Shown here: in pieces, positions 35,714 to 44,488 of the stretch
Layout: each line of letters starts with the position of its first letter
How positions within the stretch are numbered: the stretch's first letter is position 1
DNA from: Bradyrhizobium sp. STM 3843
GTDB lineage: Bacteria; Pseudomonadota; Alphaproteobacteria; Rhizobiales; Xanthobacteraceae
Assembly: GCF_000239815.1 (NCBI RefSeq)
Contig: NZ_CAFK01000085.1
Span: forward strand, 34,674-98,673
Reading direction: 5' to 3'
DNA: 64,000 nucleotides
Made by a program: the position numbers and the translations under genes
The notes under the pieces: model-generated
What the model saw: the letters and a program-made list of their open reading frames with translations, nothing else
Databases searched by the model: none
Told to the model about the DNA's origin: nothing

Positions 35714-36988
35714 CTATCGCATCAGCCCGAGCGCATCCAAGAAGAAGTGCGGACCGCCGAAATTGCCGGACTTGAGTGCAAGCAGCATATCTGACGTCGT
35801 TCCGACGGTGCGCAGCACCGGCACGCCGGGCGCGATTTCGGGTCCGACCAGGAAGGCGGGGATCTTCAGGCGATCGACCACGGCGCCGGAGGTTTCACCG
35901 CCGGCGACGACGAGCCGCCGAACGCCGGTCTGCACGAGGCCCTCGGCGATATCGGCCATGGCCTGTTCGATCGCATGTCCCGCCGCGTCGCGACCATGGC
36001 GCGCCTGCACCGCCGTGACCTGGTCAGGCGCCGCGCTCGAGGCGATCAGCACCGGGCCATCACCGAGGCACTCGCCCGCCCAGGCGAGCGCGCGGTGCAC
36101 TTCGTCCTTGCCGGCGACAAGTTGCTCGGGATCGAGGCGAAGCACCGGCATGATCTTTTCGGCATGCGCGATCTGCCCAAGCGTCGCCTGGGAGCAGCTG
36201 CCGGCCAGGCACGCGGCCGGTCCGCCGACCGGCGCGCCCGCTGCGGCATCGGCGGTCCCTGTCTTCGCACCACCGGATTCGACCAGCGCCCGCGCCAGCC
36301 CCAGCCCAATGCCGGAGGCGCCCACCGACGCGCGATGGGTCAACGCCACGGTGCCGACCGTGGTGAGATCGGCATCGAACACCGCATCGATGATGGCGGC
36401 GCCGACGCCCTGGCCGGCGAGCTCGTTCAGGCGGTCGCGCACCGCCTCCGGCCCGCGCACCACCGTGGGGAGATCAACCAGCCCGATCTTGGTGCGACTC
36501 TGACGCGACAGCACCCGTACCAGATTGGCGTCGTGCATCGGGTTGAGCGGATGGTCCTTCAACGGACTCTCGTTCAGCGGCACATGGCCGACGAACAGAT
36601 GGCCCTGATAGACGGTGCGCCCGGTTTCAGGGAAAGCCGGCGTCACCAGCACGATTGTCTCGCCGCAATCCGCCCGCAGCGCATCCATCACCGGACCGAT
36701 ATTGCCGGCGTCGGTGGAATCGAAGGTGGAGCAGATCTTGAACAGCACGTGATCGGCGCCGCGGCCTCGCAGCCACCGCTCGGCCTCGCGCGAGCGGGCC
36801 ACGGCGAGCTGCGCCTCGATCGAGCGGCTCTTGAGCGAGACCACGACGGCATCGACCTCGGGCAGCGCAAGATTGTCGGCGGGCACGCCGATGGTCTGCA
36901 CGGTGCGAAGCCCTGCACGCGTCAGCGTGTTGGCGAGGTCGGAGGCGCCGGTATAGTCGTCGGCGATGCAGCCGAGTTTGATGGTCAC
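35714..36988 (-). CDS. otnK: 3-oxo-tetronate kinase
   Basis: A 424-residue four-carbon acid sugar kinase (DUF1537 family). The N-terminal domain opens with GCIADDYTGASDLANTL, the family signature, and includes FKICSTFDSTDAGNIGP and TPAFPETGRTVYQGHLFV. The C-terminal nucleotide-binding domain has VAGGETSGAVVDRL. It phosphorylates 3-oxo-tetronate at C4, using ATP. The start overlaps the otnI stop by ATGA, so the two are translationally coupled. With ltnD, otnI and otnC alongside, an L-threonate (or D-erythronate) route is well supported. Confidence 0.93.
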   Translation of the reverse strand: MTIKLGCIADDYTGASDLANTLTRAGLRTVQTIGVPADNLALPEVDAVVVSLKSRSIEAQLAVARSREAERWLRGRGADHVLFKICSTFDSTDAGNIGPVMDALRADCGETIVLVTPAFPETGRTVYQGHLFVGHVPLNESPLKDHPLNPMHDANLVRVLSRQSRTKIGLVDLPTVVRGPEAVRDRLNELAGQGVGAAIIDAVFDADLTTVGTVALTHRASVGASGIGLGLARALVESGGAKTGTADAAAGAPVGGPAACLAGSCSQATLGQIAHAEKIMPVLRLDPEQLVAGKDEVHRALAWAGECLGDGPVLIASSAAPDQVTAVQARHGRDAAGHAIEQAMADIAEGLVQTGVRRLVVAGGETSGAVVDRLKIPAFLVGPEIAPGVPVLRTVGTTSDMLLALKSGNFGGPHFFLDALGLMR

Positions 36989-37767
36989 GGCCTCACTCCT
37001 TTATACGGCGCGAACCAGCCGAGGCCCTCCTCCGTCCGCCCGCGCGGATTGTATTCGCAGCCGACAAAGCCGGCATAGCCGAGCCGGTCGAGCTCAGCGA
37101 ATAGGAACGGATAGTTGAGCTCCTCATCATCGGGCTCATGGCGCGAGGGAATGCTGGCGATCTGGATGTGGCCGATGATGTCCATCATCTCGCGCAGCCG
37201 CATCGTCACGTCGCCGTGGATGATCTGGCAATGATAGATGTCGAACTGCAGCTTCAGGTTCGGGATCTTCAGCTCGCGGATCAGGTCGCGCGCAAAGGTG
37301 AAGTCGTTGAGGAAATAGCCGGGCACGTTGCGGGGATTGATCGGCTCGATCACCACGTCGAGCCCGTGGGGCGCGAAGAACTCGGCGGCCCAGGCCACCG
37401 ATTTATAGAAGGCTTCGACCGCCTTGGCATCGCTGCGGCTGGCGATCCCGGCCATCAGGTGCACGCGCTTGACGCCGGTCGCCTGCGCGTAGGGCAACGC
37501 GGTCTCCAGGCTCGCCTTGAGGTCGTCGAAGCGGTCCGGCAGCGCCGCAAAGCCCTTCTCGCCGGCGTCCCAATCGCCCGGCGGCAGGTTGAACAGCGCT
37601 TGCGTCAGGCCGTTGTCGCGCAGCCGCTTGCCGACGTCGTCGGCGGGATAGGCATAGGGAAACAGGAACTCCACCGCGGTGAAGCCGGCCTTCGCGGCCG
37701 CCGCGAAGCGGTCGAGGAACGGATGTTCCGTGAACATCATGGTGAGGTTGGCGGCGAAACGGGGCAT
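36985..37767 (-). CDS. otnI: 2-oxo-tetronate isomerase
   Basis: A 260-residue TIM-barrel of the xylose-isomerase-like/hydroxypyruvate isomerase family. MPRFAANLTMMFTEHPFLDRF begins the barrel; VIEPINPRNVPGYFL and LQFDIYHCQIIHGD hold the metal-binding Glu, Asp and His residues, and GFVGCEYNPRG the last Glu. In the acid sugar pathway OtnI converts 2-oxo-tetronate to 3-oxo-tetronate. ATG 37767 is chosen because the barrel begins there. It lies 36 bp downstream of ltnD and overlaps otnK by 4 bp. By sequence alone, hydroxypyruvate isomerase is the alternative; context favours OtnI. Confidence 0.9.
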   Translation of the reverse strand: MPRFAANLTMMFTEHPFLDRFAAAAKAGFTAVEFLFPYAYPADDVGKRLRDNGLTQALFNLPPGDWDAGEKGFAALPDRFDDLKASLETALPYAQATGVKRVHLMAGIASRSDAKAVEAFYKSVAWAAEFFAPHGLDVVIEPINPRNVPGYFLNDFTFARDLIRELKIPNLKLQFDIYHCQIIHGDVTMRLREMMDIIGHIQIASIPSRHEPDDEELNYPFLFAELDRLGYAGFVGCEYNPRGRTEEGLGWFAPYKGVRP

Positions 37768-37803
37768 GGCGTGAACTCGAGCTGACTGCTTACTTGGCAC
37801 TCG

Positions 37804-38715
37804 TTACTTGGCACCCGGCAGCTTGGTGCCGGTGACCTGCGCATAGATCCGCGCCACCGAGGCATCATCGTCGCGGCCCATGCCGGCGGCCGCCGTCATC
37901 AGGAACATCTGCAAGGCCGCAGCCGAGACCGGCACCGGGAAGCGCGCCGAGCGCGCCATGTCCTGGATGATGCCGAGATCCTTGACGAATATCTCGACCG
38001 CGCTGCGCGGCGCATAGTCGCCGTCGAGCACATGCGGCATGCGGTTCTCGAACATCCAGGAATTTCCGGCGGAAGCCGTGATCACCTCATAGACTTTCCT
38101 GATGTCGAGCCCCTGCTTGGCGGCAAATGCGATGGCCTCGCAGGCCGCGGCGATATGGACGCCCGCCAGGAGCTGGTTGATCATCTTGAACGCTGCGCCC
38201 TGACCTGCCGCATCGCCGAGCTCATAGAGTTTTGCGGCCATCGCATCCAATGCCGGCCGCGCCTTGGCGAAGGCGGCCGCGCTGCCGGAGGCGAGAATGG
38301 TCAGCTCGCCCTGGGCGGCGCGCTGCGCGCCGCCGGAGATCGGCGCGTCGAGATAGTGCCGCCCCGTGGCCTCGAGCTGCTGGGCGAGCCGGCGCGCGAC
38401 CTCGGGGTCCATGGTTGCGGAGGAGATGAACACCGCATCCTTCGGCAGCGTCTCCGCCACGCCTTTCGGACGAAACAGGATCGCCTCGGTCTGCGCGGCA
38501 TTGACGACGACGCTGACCACGATCTCGGCGCCTTCCGCCGCTTCGGCCGGCGTCTTGGCCCCCTTGCCGCCTTCGGCCACGAAGCGCGCGACCGCATCCG
38601 CCGACACGTCGCAACCGGTCACATCGAAGCCTTTGCGCCGCAGCGAGGTGGCCATGCCAAAGCCCATCGAGCCGAGCCCGATCACGGCGACTTTCGTTTG
38701 AGATGGCGATGACAT
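37804..38715 (-). CDS. ltnD: L-threonate dehydrogenase
   Basis: A 303-residue beta-hydroxyacid dehydrogenase. VAVIGLGSMGFGMATSL is the NAD-binding loop, DAPISGGAQRAAQGELT the substrate-binding motif, and FKMINQLLAGVHIAAACEA carries the catalytic Lys. LtnD oxidises L-threonate at C2 to 2-oxo-tetronate with NAD. It is first in the ltnD-otnI-otnK operon and divergent from otnC. The shared 113-bp upstream region has a large dyad, so both arms are probably controlled together. Confidence 0.92.
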   Translation of the reverse strand: MSSPSQTKVAVIGLGSMGFGMATSLRRKGFDVTGCDVSADAVARFVAEGGKGAKTPAEAAEGAEIVVSVVVNAAQTEAILFRPKGVAETLPKDAVFISSATMDPEVARRLAQQLEATGRHYLDAPISGGAQRAAQGELTILASGSAAAFAKARPALDAMAAKLYELGDAAGQGAAFKMINQLLAGVHIAAACEAIAFAAKQGLDIRKVYEVITASAGNSWMFENRMPHVLDGDYAPRSAVEIFVKDLGIIQDMARSARFPVPVSAAALQMFLMTAAAGMGRDDDASVARIYAQVTGTKLPGAK

Positions 38716-38775
38716 ACGGCAAATCCTTACGGCGTTTCCTGATCACGTCCGGTTGCCCCGGCTCACCTTTCGGTA

Positions 38776-38805
38776 TCACGGCTTGGCCGCGCTGCCAAAG
38801 CGTGA
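38776..38805. promoter_or_regulatory. Dyad operator in the ltnD/otnC divergent promoter region
   Basis: TCACG-GC-TTGGC-N6-GCCAA-AG-CGTGA: two 12-bp arms with 10 matches around a 6-bp centre. It ends 23 bp before the otnC start and begins 60 bp from the ltnD start, well placed to control both. No regulator gene adjoins the cluster, so its partner is encoded elsewhere. Confidence 0.7.
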
Positions 38806-38828
38806 GACAAAGGGTATGAGGGAGACGC

Positions 38829-39491
38829 ATGGGCGATACCGAGATACGCGAGGCCATCTGCCGCTTCGGCCGCTCGCTGTTCGAGCGCGGGCTGACGCCG
38901 GGCTCGTCCGGCAATATCAGCGTCCGGCTCGACGATGGCGGCTGGCTGGTGACGCCGACCAATGCCTCGCTCGGCTTTCTCGATCCGGCCCGGCTGTCGC
39001 GGCTCGATGCCGACGGCAAGCTCGTATCCGGCGATGCGCCGACCAAGGAAGTGCCACTGCACAGCGCGCTTTATCAGACCCGGGATGCGGCGCGCGCGGT
39101 GGTGCATCTGCATTCGACCCATTCGGTCGCACTCACGATGCTGCCCGAGATCGATCCGTGTGCGGCACTGCCGCCGATGACACCTTATTATCTGATGCGC
39201 TGCGGTCAGACCGCGCTCCTGCCCTATTACCGGCCGGGCGATCCCGCGGTGGCCGATGCGATCAAGGGCCTGGCCGGGCAATATGCCTCGGTGCTGCTCG
39301 CCAATCACGGGCCGGTCGTCTCCGGCGACACGCTGGAAGCCGCCGTGTTCGCGATGGAGGAGCTAGAGGAGACCGCAAAACTCTATCTGCTGCTGCGCGG
39401 GCTCAACCCGCGCCACCTGTCGCCGCAGCAGGTGGCGGACCTGGTCAAGACCTTCGGCCTGACGCTGCCGGCCCCGCATGCCCATGAGTGA
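38829..39491 (+). CDS. otnC: 3-oxo-tetronate 4-phosphate decarboxylase (class II aldolase fold)
   Basis: A 220-residue class II aldolase/adducin-family enzyme. GLTPGSSGNISVRL binds the phosphate, KEVPLHSALY has the catalytic Glu, VHLHSTHSVA provides two metal-binding His, and ANHGPVVSG the third. It decarboxylates 3-oxo-tetronate 4-phosphate to dihydroxyacetone phosphate and CO2, which enters glycolysis. GAGGGAGA precedes the start. It stands alone on the plus strand, divergent from the other three pathway genes. Confidence 0.92.
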   Translation: MGDTEIREAICRFGRSLFERGLTPGSSGNISVRLDDGGWLVTPTNASLGFLDPARLSRLDADGKLVSGDAPTKEVPLHSALYQTRDAARAVVHLHSTHSVALTMLPEIDPCAALPPMTPYYLMRCGQTALLPYYRPGDPAVADAIKGLAGQYASVLLANHGPVVSGDTLEAAVFAMEELEETAKLYLLLRGLNPRHLSPQQVADLVKTFGLTLPAPHAHE

Positions 39492-39869
39492 GCCGCGCTG
39501 GAGCTTGGCGCGCTGCGGCGCGAAACAGCCAAGTGATGCCGACGCAGGCGATGCAGCGCCCGATGCCCCGTCCTGCATGCAGGTCAGCAAAGGTTTGCCT
39601 CAAATGAGGAAACTTGCCTAGAATTGAGGCGGCGCCAATTTGGCTCGGAGCTGACGACCGGCACGGATGCCGGGTTTGCGCAGCTGCAGCCTCATGTGCT
39701 GCCCCGGACCTTATTGGCGGACACGACCGATCTGAGTGCATGCGGGGCACGCCGGCACCTCCACCGCGGCAGCTGGCATATCCGTTGCAGATATTTGCCG
39801 GTTGGAGCGCGGCGGGCAAGGAATCGCCGGCCGCGCCTCCAGCCTCACCATCACAGGGGCGGAATACGG
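39492..39869. promoter_or_regulatory. Upstream region of the Pot-like ABC operon with an inverted repeat
   Basis: No gene. GCCTCAA (39597-39603) and TTGAGGC (39624-39630) are exact inverted copies 20 bp apart, and CCTCA-AA-TGAGG overlaps the left arm. The AT-richest part of the region lies here, about 240 bp before the ATPase start, so a promoter with a long leader is plausible. Confidence 0.4.
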
Positions 39870-40907
39870 ATGGCGGCAGGCGCAAGCTTGGAACTGGTCA
39901 AGGTGACGAAAATGTACGGCCACGTCACCGCCGTCGATACGATCGACCTGAGGATACCCGCGGGCTCCTATTGCTGCCTGCTCGGACCCTCCGGCTGCGG
40001 CAAGACCTCGACCTTGCGGATGATCGCCGGCCACGAATCGGTGTCCGCCGGCGATATCATCGTCGGCGCGAAGAACGTCACCGATCTGCCCCCGGCTGGG
40101 CGCGGCACCGCGATGATGTTCCAATCCTATGCACTGTTTCCGCATCTATCGGTGATCGACAATGTCGCCTTCGCCCTGAAGATGAAAGGCGTCGCGAAGG
40201 CCGAGCGCCATGCCGAGGCGCGCAAGTTGCTCGAGCTCGTCGACATGCAGGCCTATGAGGCGCGGCTGCCGGCCCAGCTCTCCGGCGGCCAGCAGCAGCG
40301 CGTCGCGCTGGCACGGGCGCTGATCACCTCGCCGCAGGTGCTGCTGCTGGACGAACCGCTGTCGGCGTTGGACCCTTTCCTACGCTTGCGCATGCGCGCC
40401 GAGCTGAAGCGACTGCAGCGCGAGTTGGGGCTGACCTTCATCCACGTCACCCACGGCCAGGACGAGGCGATGGCGCTGTCCGACCTCGTGGTGCTGATGA
40501 ATGGCGGCCGGATCGAGCAGCAGGGCAGCCCGCGCGAGATCTTCAACCATCCGCGCACCGAATTCGCCGCGAAGTTCATCGGCGGGCACAACGTAATTGC
40601 GCTCGGCGATACCAGCTATGCGGTGCGGGTCGACCGTATTCTCCTGAGAAAGCCGGGACAGCCGATCGACGGGCCGCAGGTCGCGGGCACGATCAGCAAG
40701 ATCGAATATCAGGGCACGTATGTGCTCGTCGCCATCGTCACCGATGGCGGTCGCGAGATCTCCGCCCAGCTCACCGACGATCAGTTCGACGGCACGACTT
40801 ACAGCATCGGCGAACAGGTGATCGCGACGTGGAATCCTGCACTCGCCGATCCGCTGACGCCGCCGCGCCATCTCGCCATCGCCACATCACCTGAACTTGT
40901 CGCTTGA
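39870..40907 (+). CDS. ABC transporter ATP-binding protein (PotA-like)
   Basis: A 345-residue ABC ATPase. GPSGCGKTST is the P-loop (about residues 38-47), LSGGQQQRVALARAL the signature, VLLLDEPLSALDP Walker B, and VTHGQDEAMAL the H-loop. A C-terminal TOBE-like domain of about 100 residues follows, as in PotA. It drives import by the binding protein and two permeases downstream. The start at 39870 was chosen from the family N-terminus; GGCGGAAT is a moderate ribosome site. The stop is 17 bp before the binding-protein start. Substrate unknown: polyamine-like or another small organic compound. Confidence 0.9.
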   Translation: MAAGASLELVKVTKMYGHVTAVDTIDLRIPAGSYCCLLGPSGCGKTSTLRMIAGHESVSAGDIIVGAKNVTDLPPAGRGTAMMFQSYALFPHLSVIDNVAFALKMKGVAKAERHAEARKLLELVDMQAYEARLPAQLSGGQQQRVALARALITSPQVLLLDEPLSALDPFLRLRMRAELKRLQRELGLTFIHVTHGQDEAMALSDLVVLMNGGRIEQQGSPREIFNHPRTEFAAKFIGGHNVIALGDTSYAVRVDRILLRKPGQPIDGPQVAGTISKIEYQGTYVLVAIVTDGGREISAQLTDDQFDGTTYSIGEQVIATWNPALADPLTPPRHLAIATSPELVA

Positions 40908-40924
40908 TATCCATGGAGATGACC

Positions 40925-42217
40925 ATGACCGATCGGACCAAGAAGAAGACCATCAGCCGCCGCACGTTGCTCAAGGGCGCAGCCGGCGTCGCCGGCCTCG
41001 CCGCCGGTTCGGGCACCCTGCTCGGCGCCCCCTATGTTCACGCCGCCGACGCCAAGGTGCTGCGCTATCTCGGCACCGCCGTGAACGAGGGCGACGAGAT
41101 CTCGAAGAAGTGCCTCGCCGACACCGGCATCAAGATCGAATACATCACGGCGACGACCGACGACGTGACCAAGCGCGTCATCACCCAGCCGAACTCGTTC
41201 GACGTGCTCGACACCGAATATTTCTCGCTGAAGAAGCTCGTCCCGTCCGGCAACATCTTTCCGCTCGACGCCAAGAAGATCAAGGAATTCGACAACATCA
41301 CGCCCGTCTTCACCAAGGGCGAATTGCCGAACGGCAAGAAGATCGGCGGCCAGGGCACCGCACCGTGGAAGGTGCTGTATCTCGACGGCGCGAACTCGAA
41401 GACCTTCTCGGCGACGCCGACCGAGTACATCACGCTGATCCCGACCGTCTACAATGCCGACACGCTCGGCATCCGCCCCGACCTGATCAAGCGTCCGATC
41501 AGCTCCTGGGCCGAGTTGCTCAATCCCGAATTCAAGGGCAAGGCCTCGATCCTCAACATCCCCTCGATCGGCATCATGGACGCCGCGCTGGTGGTCGAAG
41601 CCACCGGCCAATACAAATATGGCGACAAGGGCAACATGACCCGGGCCGAGATCGACCTCACGATGAAAGTCCTGACCGAAGCCAAGAAGGCCGGCCAGTT
41701 CCGCGCGTTCTGGAAGGACTTCAACGAATCCGTCAACCTGATGGCCTCGGGCGAGACCGTGATCCAGTCGATGTGGTCGCCGGCAGTGACCAAGGTGCGC
41801 TCGATGGGCATCCCGTGCATCTTCCAGCCGCTCAAGGAAGGCTACCGCTCCTGGGCGTCCGGCTTCTGCGTCTCCAAGGCCGTGGCGGGCGGGCCGAAGC
41901 TCGACTGGGCTTATGAGTTCGTGAACTGGTATCTGTCCGGCTGGGCCGGCGCCTATCTCAACCGCCAGGGCTACTACTCCGCCGTGCTCTCGACCGCCAA
42001 GGCCAATATGAGCGCGGACGAGTGGGGCTACTGGATGGAAGGCAAGCCGGCTCAGGCCGACATCAAGGCGCCGGACGGCACCGTGCTCGAGAAGGCCGGC
42101 GCGGTGCGCGACGGCGGCTCCTATGACGACCGCATGGGCGCGGTGGTCTGCTGGAACGCCGTGATGGACGAGAACGACTACATGGTCCGCAAGTGGAACG
42201 AGTTCATCGCGGCCTGA
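40925..42217 (+). CDS. ABC transporter periplasmic binding protein (PotD-like, Tat signal)
   Basis: A 430-residue solute-binding protein. TISRRTLLKGAAGVAGLAAG (residues 8-27) is a twin-arginine signal, cleaved probably after VHAAD. The mature part has the two-lobe polyamine-binding-like fold (KRPISSWAELLNPEFKGKASI, then LASGETVIQSMWSPAVTKVR, given by position about 195-215 and 277-296). Three ATGs lie within 12 bp; I chose 40925 because GGAG is 6 bp before it. It is second in the operon, separated from the permeases by a stable hairpin that should favour its higher expression. The ligand cannot be read from sequence. Confidence 0.88.
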   Translation: MTDRTKKKTISRRTLLKGAAGVAGLAAGSGTLLGAPYVHAADAKVLRYLGTAVNEGDEISKKCLADTGIKIEYITATTDDVTKRVITQPNSFDVLDTEYFSLKKLVPSGNIFPLDAKKIKEFDNITPVFTKGELPNGKKIGGQGTAPWKVLYLDGANSKTFSATPTEYITLIPTVYNADTLGIRPDLIKRPISSWAELLNPEFKGKASILNIPSIGIMDAALVVEATGQYKYGDKGNMTRAEIDLTMKVLTEAKKAGQFRAFWKDFNESVNLMASGETVIQSMWSPAVTKVRSMGIPCIFQPLKEGYRSWASGFCVSKAVAGGPKLDWAYEFVNWYLSGWAGAYLNRQGYYSAVLSTAKANMSADEWGYWMEGKPAQADIKAPDGTVLEKAGAVRDGGSYDDRMGAVVCWNAVMDENDYMVRKWNEFIAA

Positions 42218-42230
42218 TCATGCTCGAGAG

Positions 42231-42258
42231 GCGTGTCGCGCCATCAGGCGCGGCACGC
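42231..42258 (+). terminator. Intra-operon RNA hairpin (partial terminator or stabiliser)
   Basis: GCGTGTCGCGCC and GGCGCGGCACGC pair over 12 bp (one G-U) around an ATCA loop, between the binding-protein stop and the permease start. There is no T-tract. Such stems commonly protect upstream mRNA, giving excess binding protein. Confidence 0.65.
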
Positions 42259-42288
42259 TGGTTTGCAAATTAGTCAAAGATCGCATTC

Positions 42289-43260
42289 ATGACGCAGGAC
42301 ACCGGGGCCGCCGATCTGACCTCGCCGCTCGCACCGATGACCGCCGGCGGTTCGGACCAGGCGGCATCCGGCGGCCGGTTGCGCAAGGCCGCCGCGCGGT
42401 CGATCGCCTGGCTGCAGGCCGGTCCGATGATGCTGGTGTTTGCACTGTTTTTCCTGCTCCCGCTCGTTCTCGTCATCATCGTCAGCGCCTGGGACTACAA
42501 TGAATATGAGATGATCCCGGCGTTCAGCCTGCGCGGCTACACCGATACGTTCGAGGGCTGCATCTCCGGGCTTCCAGAGCTCTGCACCATCCTCAAGACC
42601 TATCTGAAGACGTTGAAGCTGTGCCTGCTCACCTGGGGGCTGACGCTCTTCATCGGCTTCTGGGTGGCCTACTTCCTCGCCTTTCACGTCCGCTCGAAGA
42701 CCTGGCAGATCGTGCTGTCCCTGCTCTGCACGATCCCGTTCTGGACTTCGAACGTGATCCGCATGATCGCTTGGATTCCGCTGCTCGGCCGCAACGGGCT
42801 GGTCAATCAGGGCCTGATCGGCAGCGGCCTGACCACGCAGCCGATCGAATGGCTGCTGTTCTCCGAATTCTCCGTGGTGCTGGCGCTGGTGCACCTCTTC
42901 ACCTTCTTCATGGTGGTGCCGATCTTCAATTCGATGATCCGCATCGACAAGCGGCTGATCGAAGCCGCCTATGACGCCGGCGCGAGCGGCTGGCAGACCC
43001 TGGTCAACATCGTCATCCCCTTGTCCAAACCTGGCATCGTGATCGGCTCGATCTTCGTGATCACCATCGTGATGGGCGACTTCATCACCGTCGGCGTGAT
43101 GGGCGGCCAGCAGATCGCTTCCGCCGGCAAGATCATCGAGTCCAGGCTGTCAGCGTTGCAGTTTCCGGCGGCGGCGGCCAACGCGGTGATCCTGCTCGGC
43201 ATCACCATCCTGATCATCTCGGCGCTGACGCGGATCGTCGACGTCCGCAAGGAGCTGTAA
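42289..43260 (+). CDS. ABC transporter permease (PotB-like)
   Basis: A 323-residue membrane protein with six predicted membrane segments, the first at about 47-68 (MMLVFALFFLLPLVLVIIVS). The ATPase-docking EAA loop reads IEAAYDAGASGWQTLVNIVIP-type (about 223-243). A Pro/Ala/Thr-rich cytoplasmic N-tail of about 40 residues comes first. It forms the channel with the next gene, whose ATG directly follows this stop (TAA then ATG). Confidence 0.9.
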   Translation: MTQDTGAADLTSPLAPMTAGGSDQAASGGRLRKAAARSIAWLQAGPMMLVFALFFLLPLVLVIIVSAWDYNEYEMIPAFSLRGYTDTFEGCISGLPELCTILKTYLKTLKLCLLTWGLTLFIGFWVAYFLAFHVRSKTWQIVLSLLCTIPFWTSNVIRMIAWIPLLGRNGLVNQGLIGSGLTTQPIEWLLFSEFSVVLALVHLFTFFMVVPIFNSMIRIDKRLIEAAYDAGASGWQTLVNIVIPLSKPGIVIGSIFVITIVMGDFITVGVMGGQQIASAGKIIESRLSALQFPAAAANAVILLGITILIISALTRIVDVRKEL

Positions 43261-44163
43261 ATGGGCGACAAACGGCCGCGCTCCTTCTACATCCTGGCGG
43301 CGTTCTTCGCGGCCTATGTGCTGTTCCTGTACGGGCCGATGATCGCGATCTACATCCTGTCGTTCCAGGGCCCCGACGGCGGCCTCACCTTCCCGATGAA
43401 CGGGGTGTCCCTGACCTGGTTCGGCAAGGTGCTTTCTGGCGCCGGGATCGTCGACATCGGCGCGGCGTTCAAGCGCTCGCTCGCGCTGGGGCTGGTCGTG
43501 ATGGTGGTTACGGTCGTGCTCTCGGTCGCCGCTGGCATGGCCTTCCGCAAGCCGTTCCGCGGCTCGTCGGTGCTGTTCTACACCGCGATCGCAAGCCTGA
43601 TCATGCCCTCGATCATCACCTCGCTCGGCATCGCGCTGGAATTCCGCCTGCTCGACGACTTCATCAACAAGCACGGCGCCGATGTCGGGCTCGGATGGCT
43701 GGCCGACGGCTGGACCACCGGCATGGGGCTGTTCACCTCCGGCTTAGGGGCGCATCTGACCTGGACGCTGCCGTTCGGGCTATTGATCATGTTCGCGATC
43801 TTCAATCGCTTCGACGGCCGGCTCGAAGAGGCCGCGCGCGACCTCGGCGCCACGCCCTGGCAGACGTTTCGCTACGTCGTGCTGCCGATCATCGCACCAT
43901 CGGTGGTCGGCATCGGCCTGTTCGGGTTCACACTGTCATGGGATGAACTGGCGCGTTCCAGCCAGGCGATCGGCTCGGTCAACACGCTGCCGCTGGAACT
44001 GCAGGGCCTGACCACGACGGTGACCAAGCCCGACATCTACGCGCTCGGCACGCTAACAAGTGCGGTGTCGTTCCTCGTCATCTTCGCCGCGCTCTCGGTC
44101 ATCCTGGTGCTGCAGGCCCGCCAGCGCCGCCACGGCTCCGACGCCGGCAAGGGTACGGTGTAG
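43261..44163 (+). CDS. ABC transporter permease (PotC-like)
   Basis: A 300-residue second permease with six membrane segments (first at about 9-31). The EAA loop is LEEAARDLGATPWQTFRYVVLP-type (about 190-211). It begins on the base after the upstream stop. It is the last gene of the ATPase - binding protein - permease - permease operon. A dispersed repeat follows. Confidence 0.9.
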   Translation: MGDKRPRSFYILAAFFAAYVLFLYGPMIAIYILSFQGPDGGLTFPMNGVSLTWFGKVLSGAGIVDIGAAFKRSLALGLVVMVVTVVLSVAAGMAFRKPFRGSSVLFYTAIASLIMPSIITSLGIALEFRLLDDFINKHGADVGLGWLADGWTTGMGLFTSGLGAHLTWTLPFGLLIMFAIFNRFDGRLEEAARDLGATPWQTFRYVVLPIIAPSVVGIGLFGFTLSWDELARSSQAIGSVNTLPLELQGLTTTVTKPDIYALGTLTSAVSFLVIFAALSVILVLQARQRRHGSDAGKGTV

Positions 44164-44488
44164 GCCGCGCTGAGCTGTCATCGCGAGCGAAGCGATCCAG
44201 CCTCGCACGAAGTCCTATCTTGCCTCAGGGCACAAAGTCTAGATGGCCTCGCTTCGCTCGCAATGACGGGCCGACTCCCCCGGAGATGTGCCAGTCTGCT
44301 TGAACTCAATGCCGTCACGAAGCCCTTGAATGTAGCCCGAGATCGTGTCTCGCAGCCATGATGAGCGCCGTGTCAAGCGTATGGAACCTATTTGCTCGTC
44401 ACCGAGCCATTGGCATGAGCTACCAGCGCCGCGATGGTCAATGCGGTTCATGGCGGCCGCCGTGAAGCAAATTCTCCTGTTTGGAGCC
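44164..44488. repeat. Intergenic stretch with dispersed inverted repeat
   Basis: GTCATCGCGAGCGAAGCGA (44177-44195) and TCGCTTCGCTCGCAATGAC (44249-44267) are inverted copies with one mismatch, of the type that encodes the peptide RHCERSEAI when read through. The rest (44270-44488) has a frame on the minus strand without start or family match, and I do not call a gene. Confidence 0.65.
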
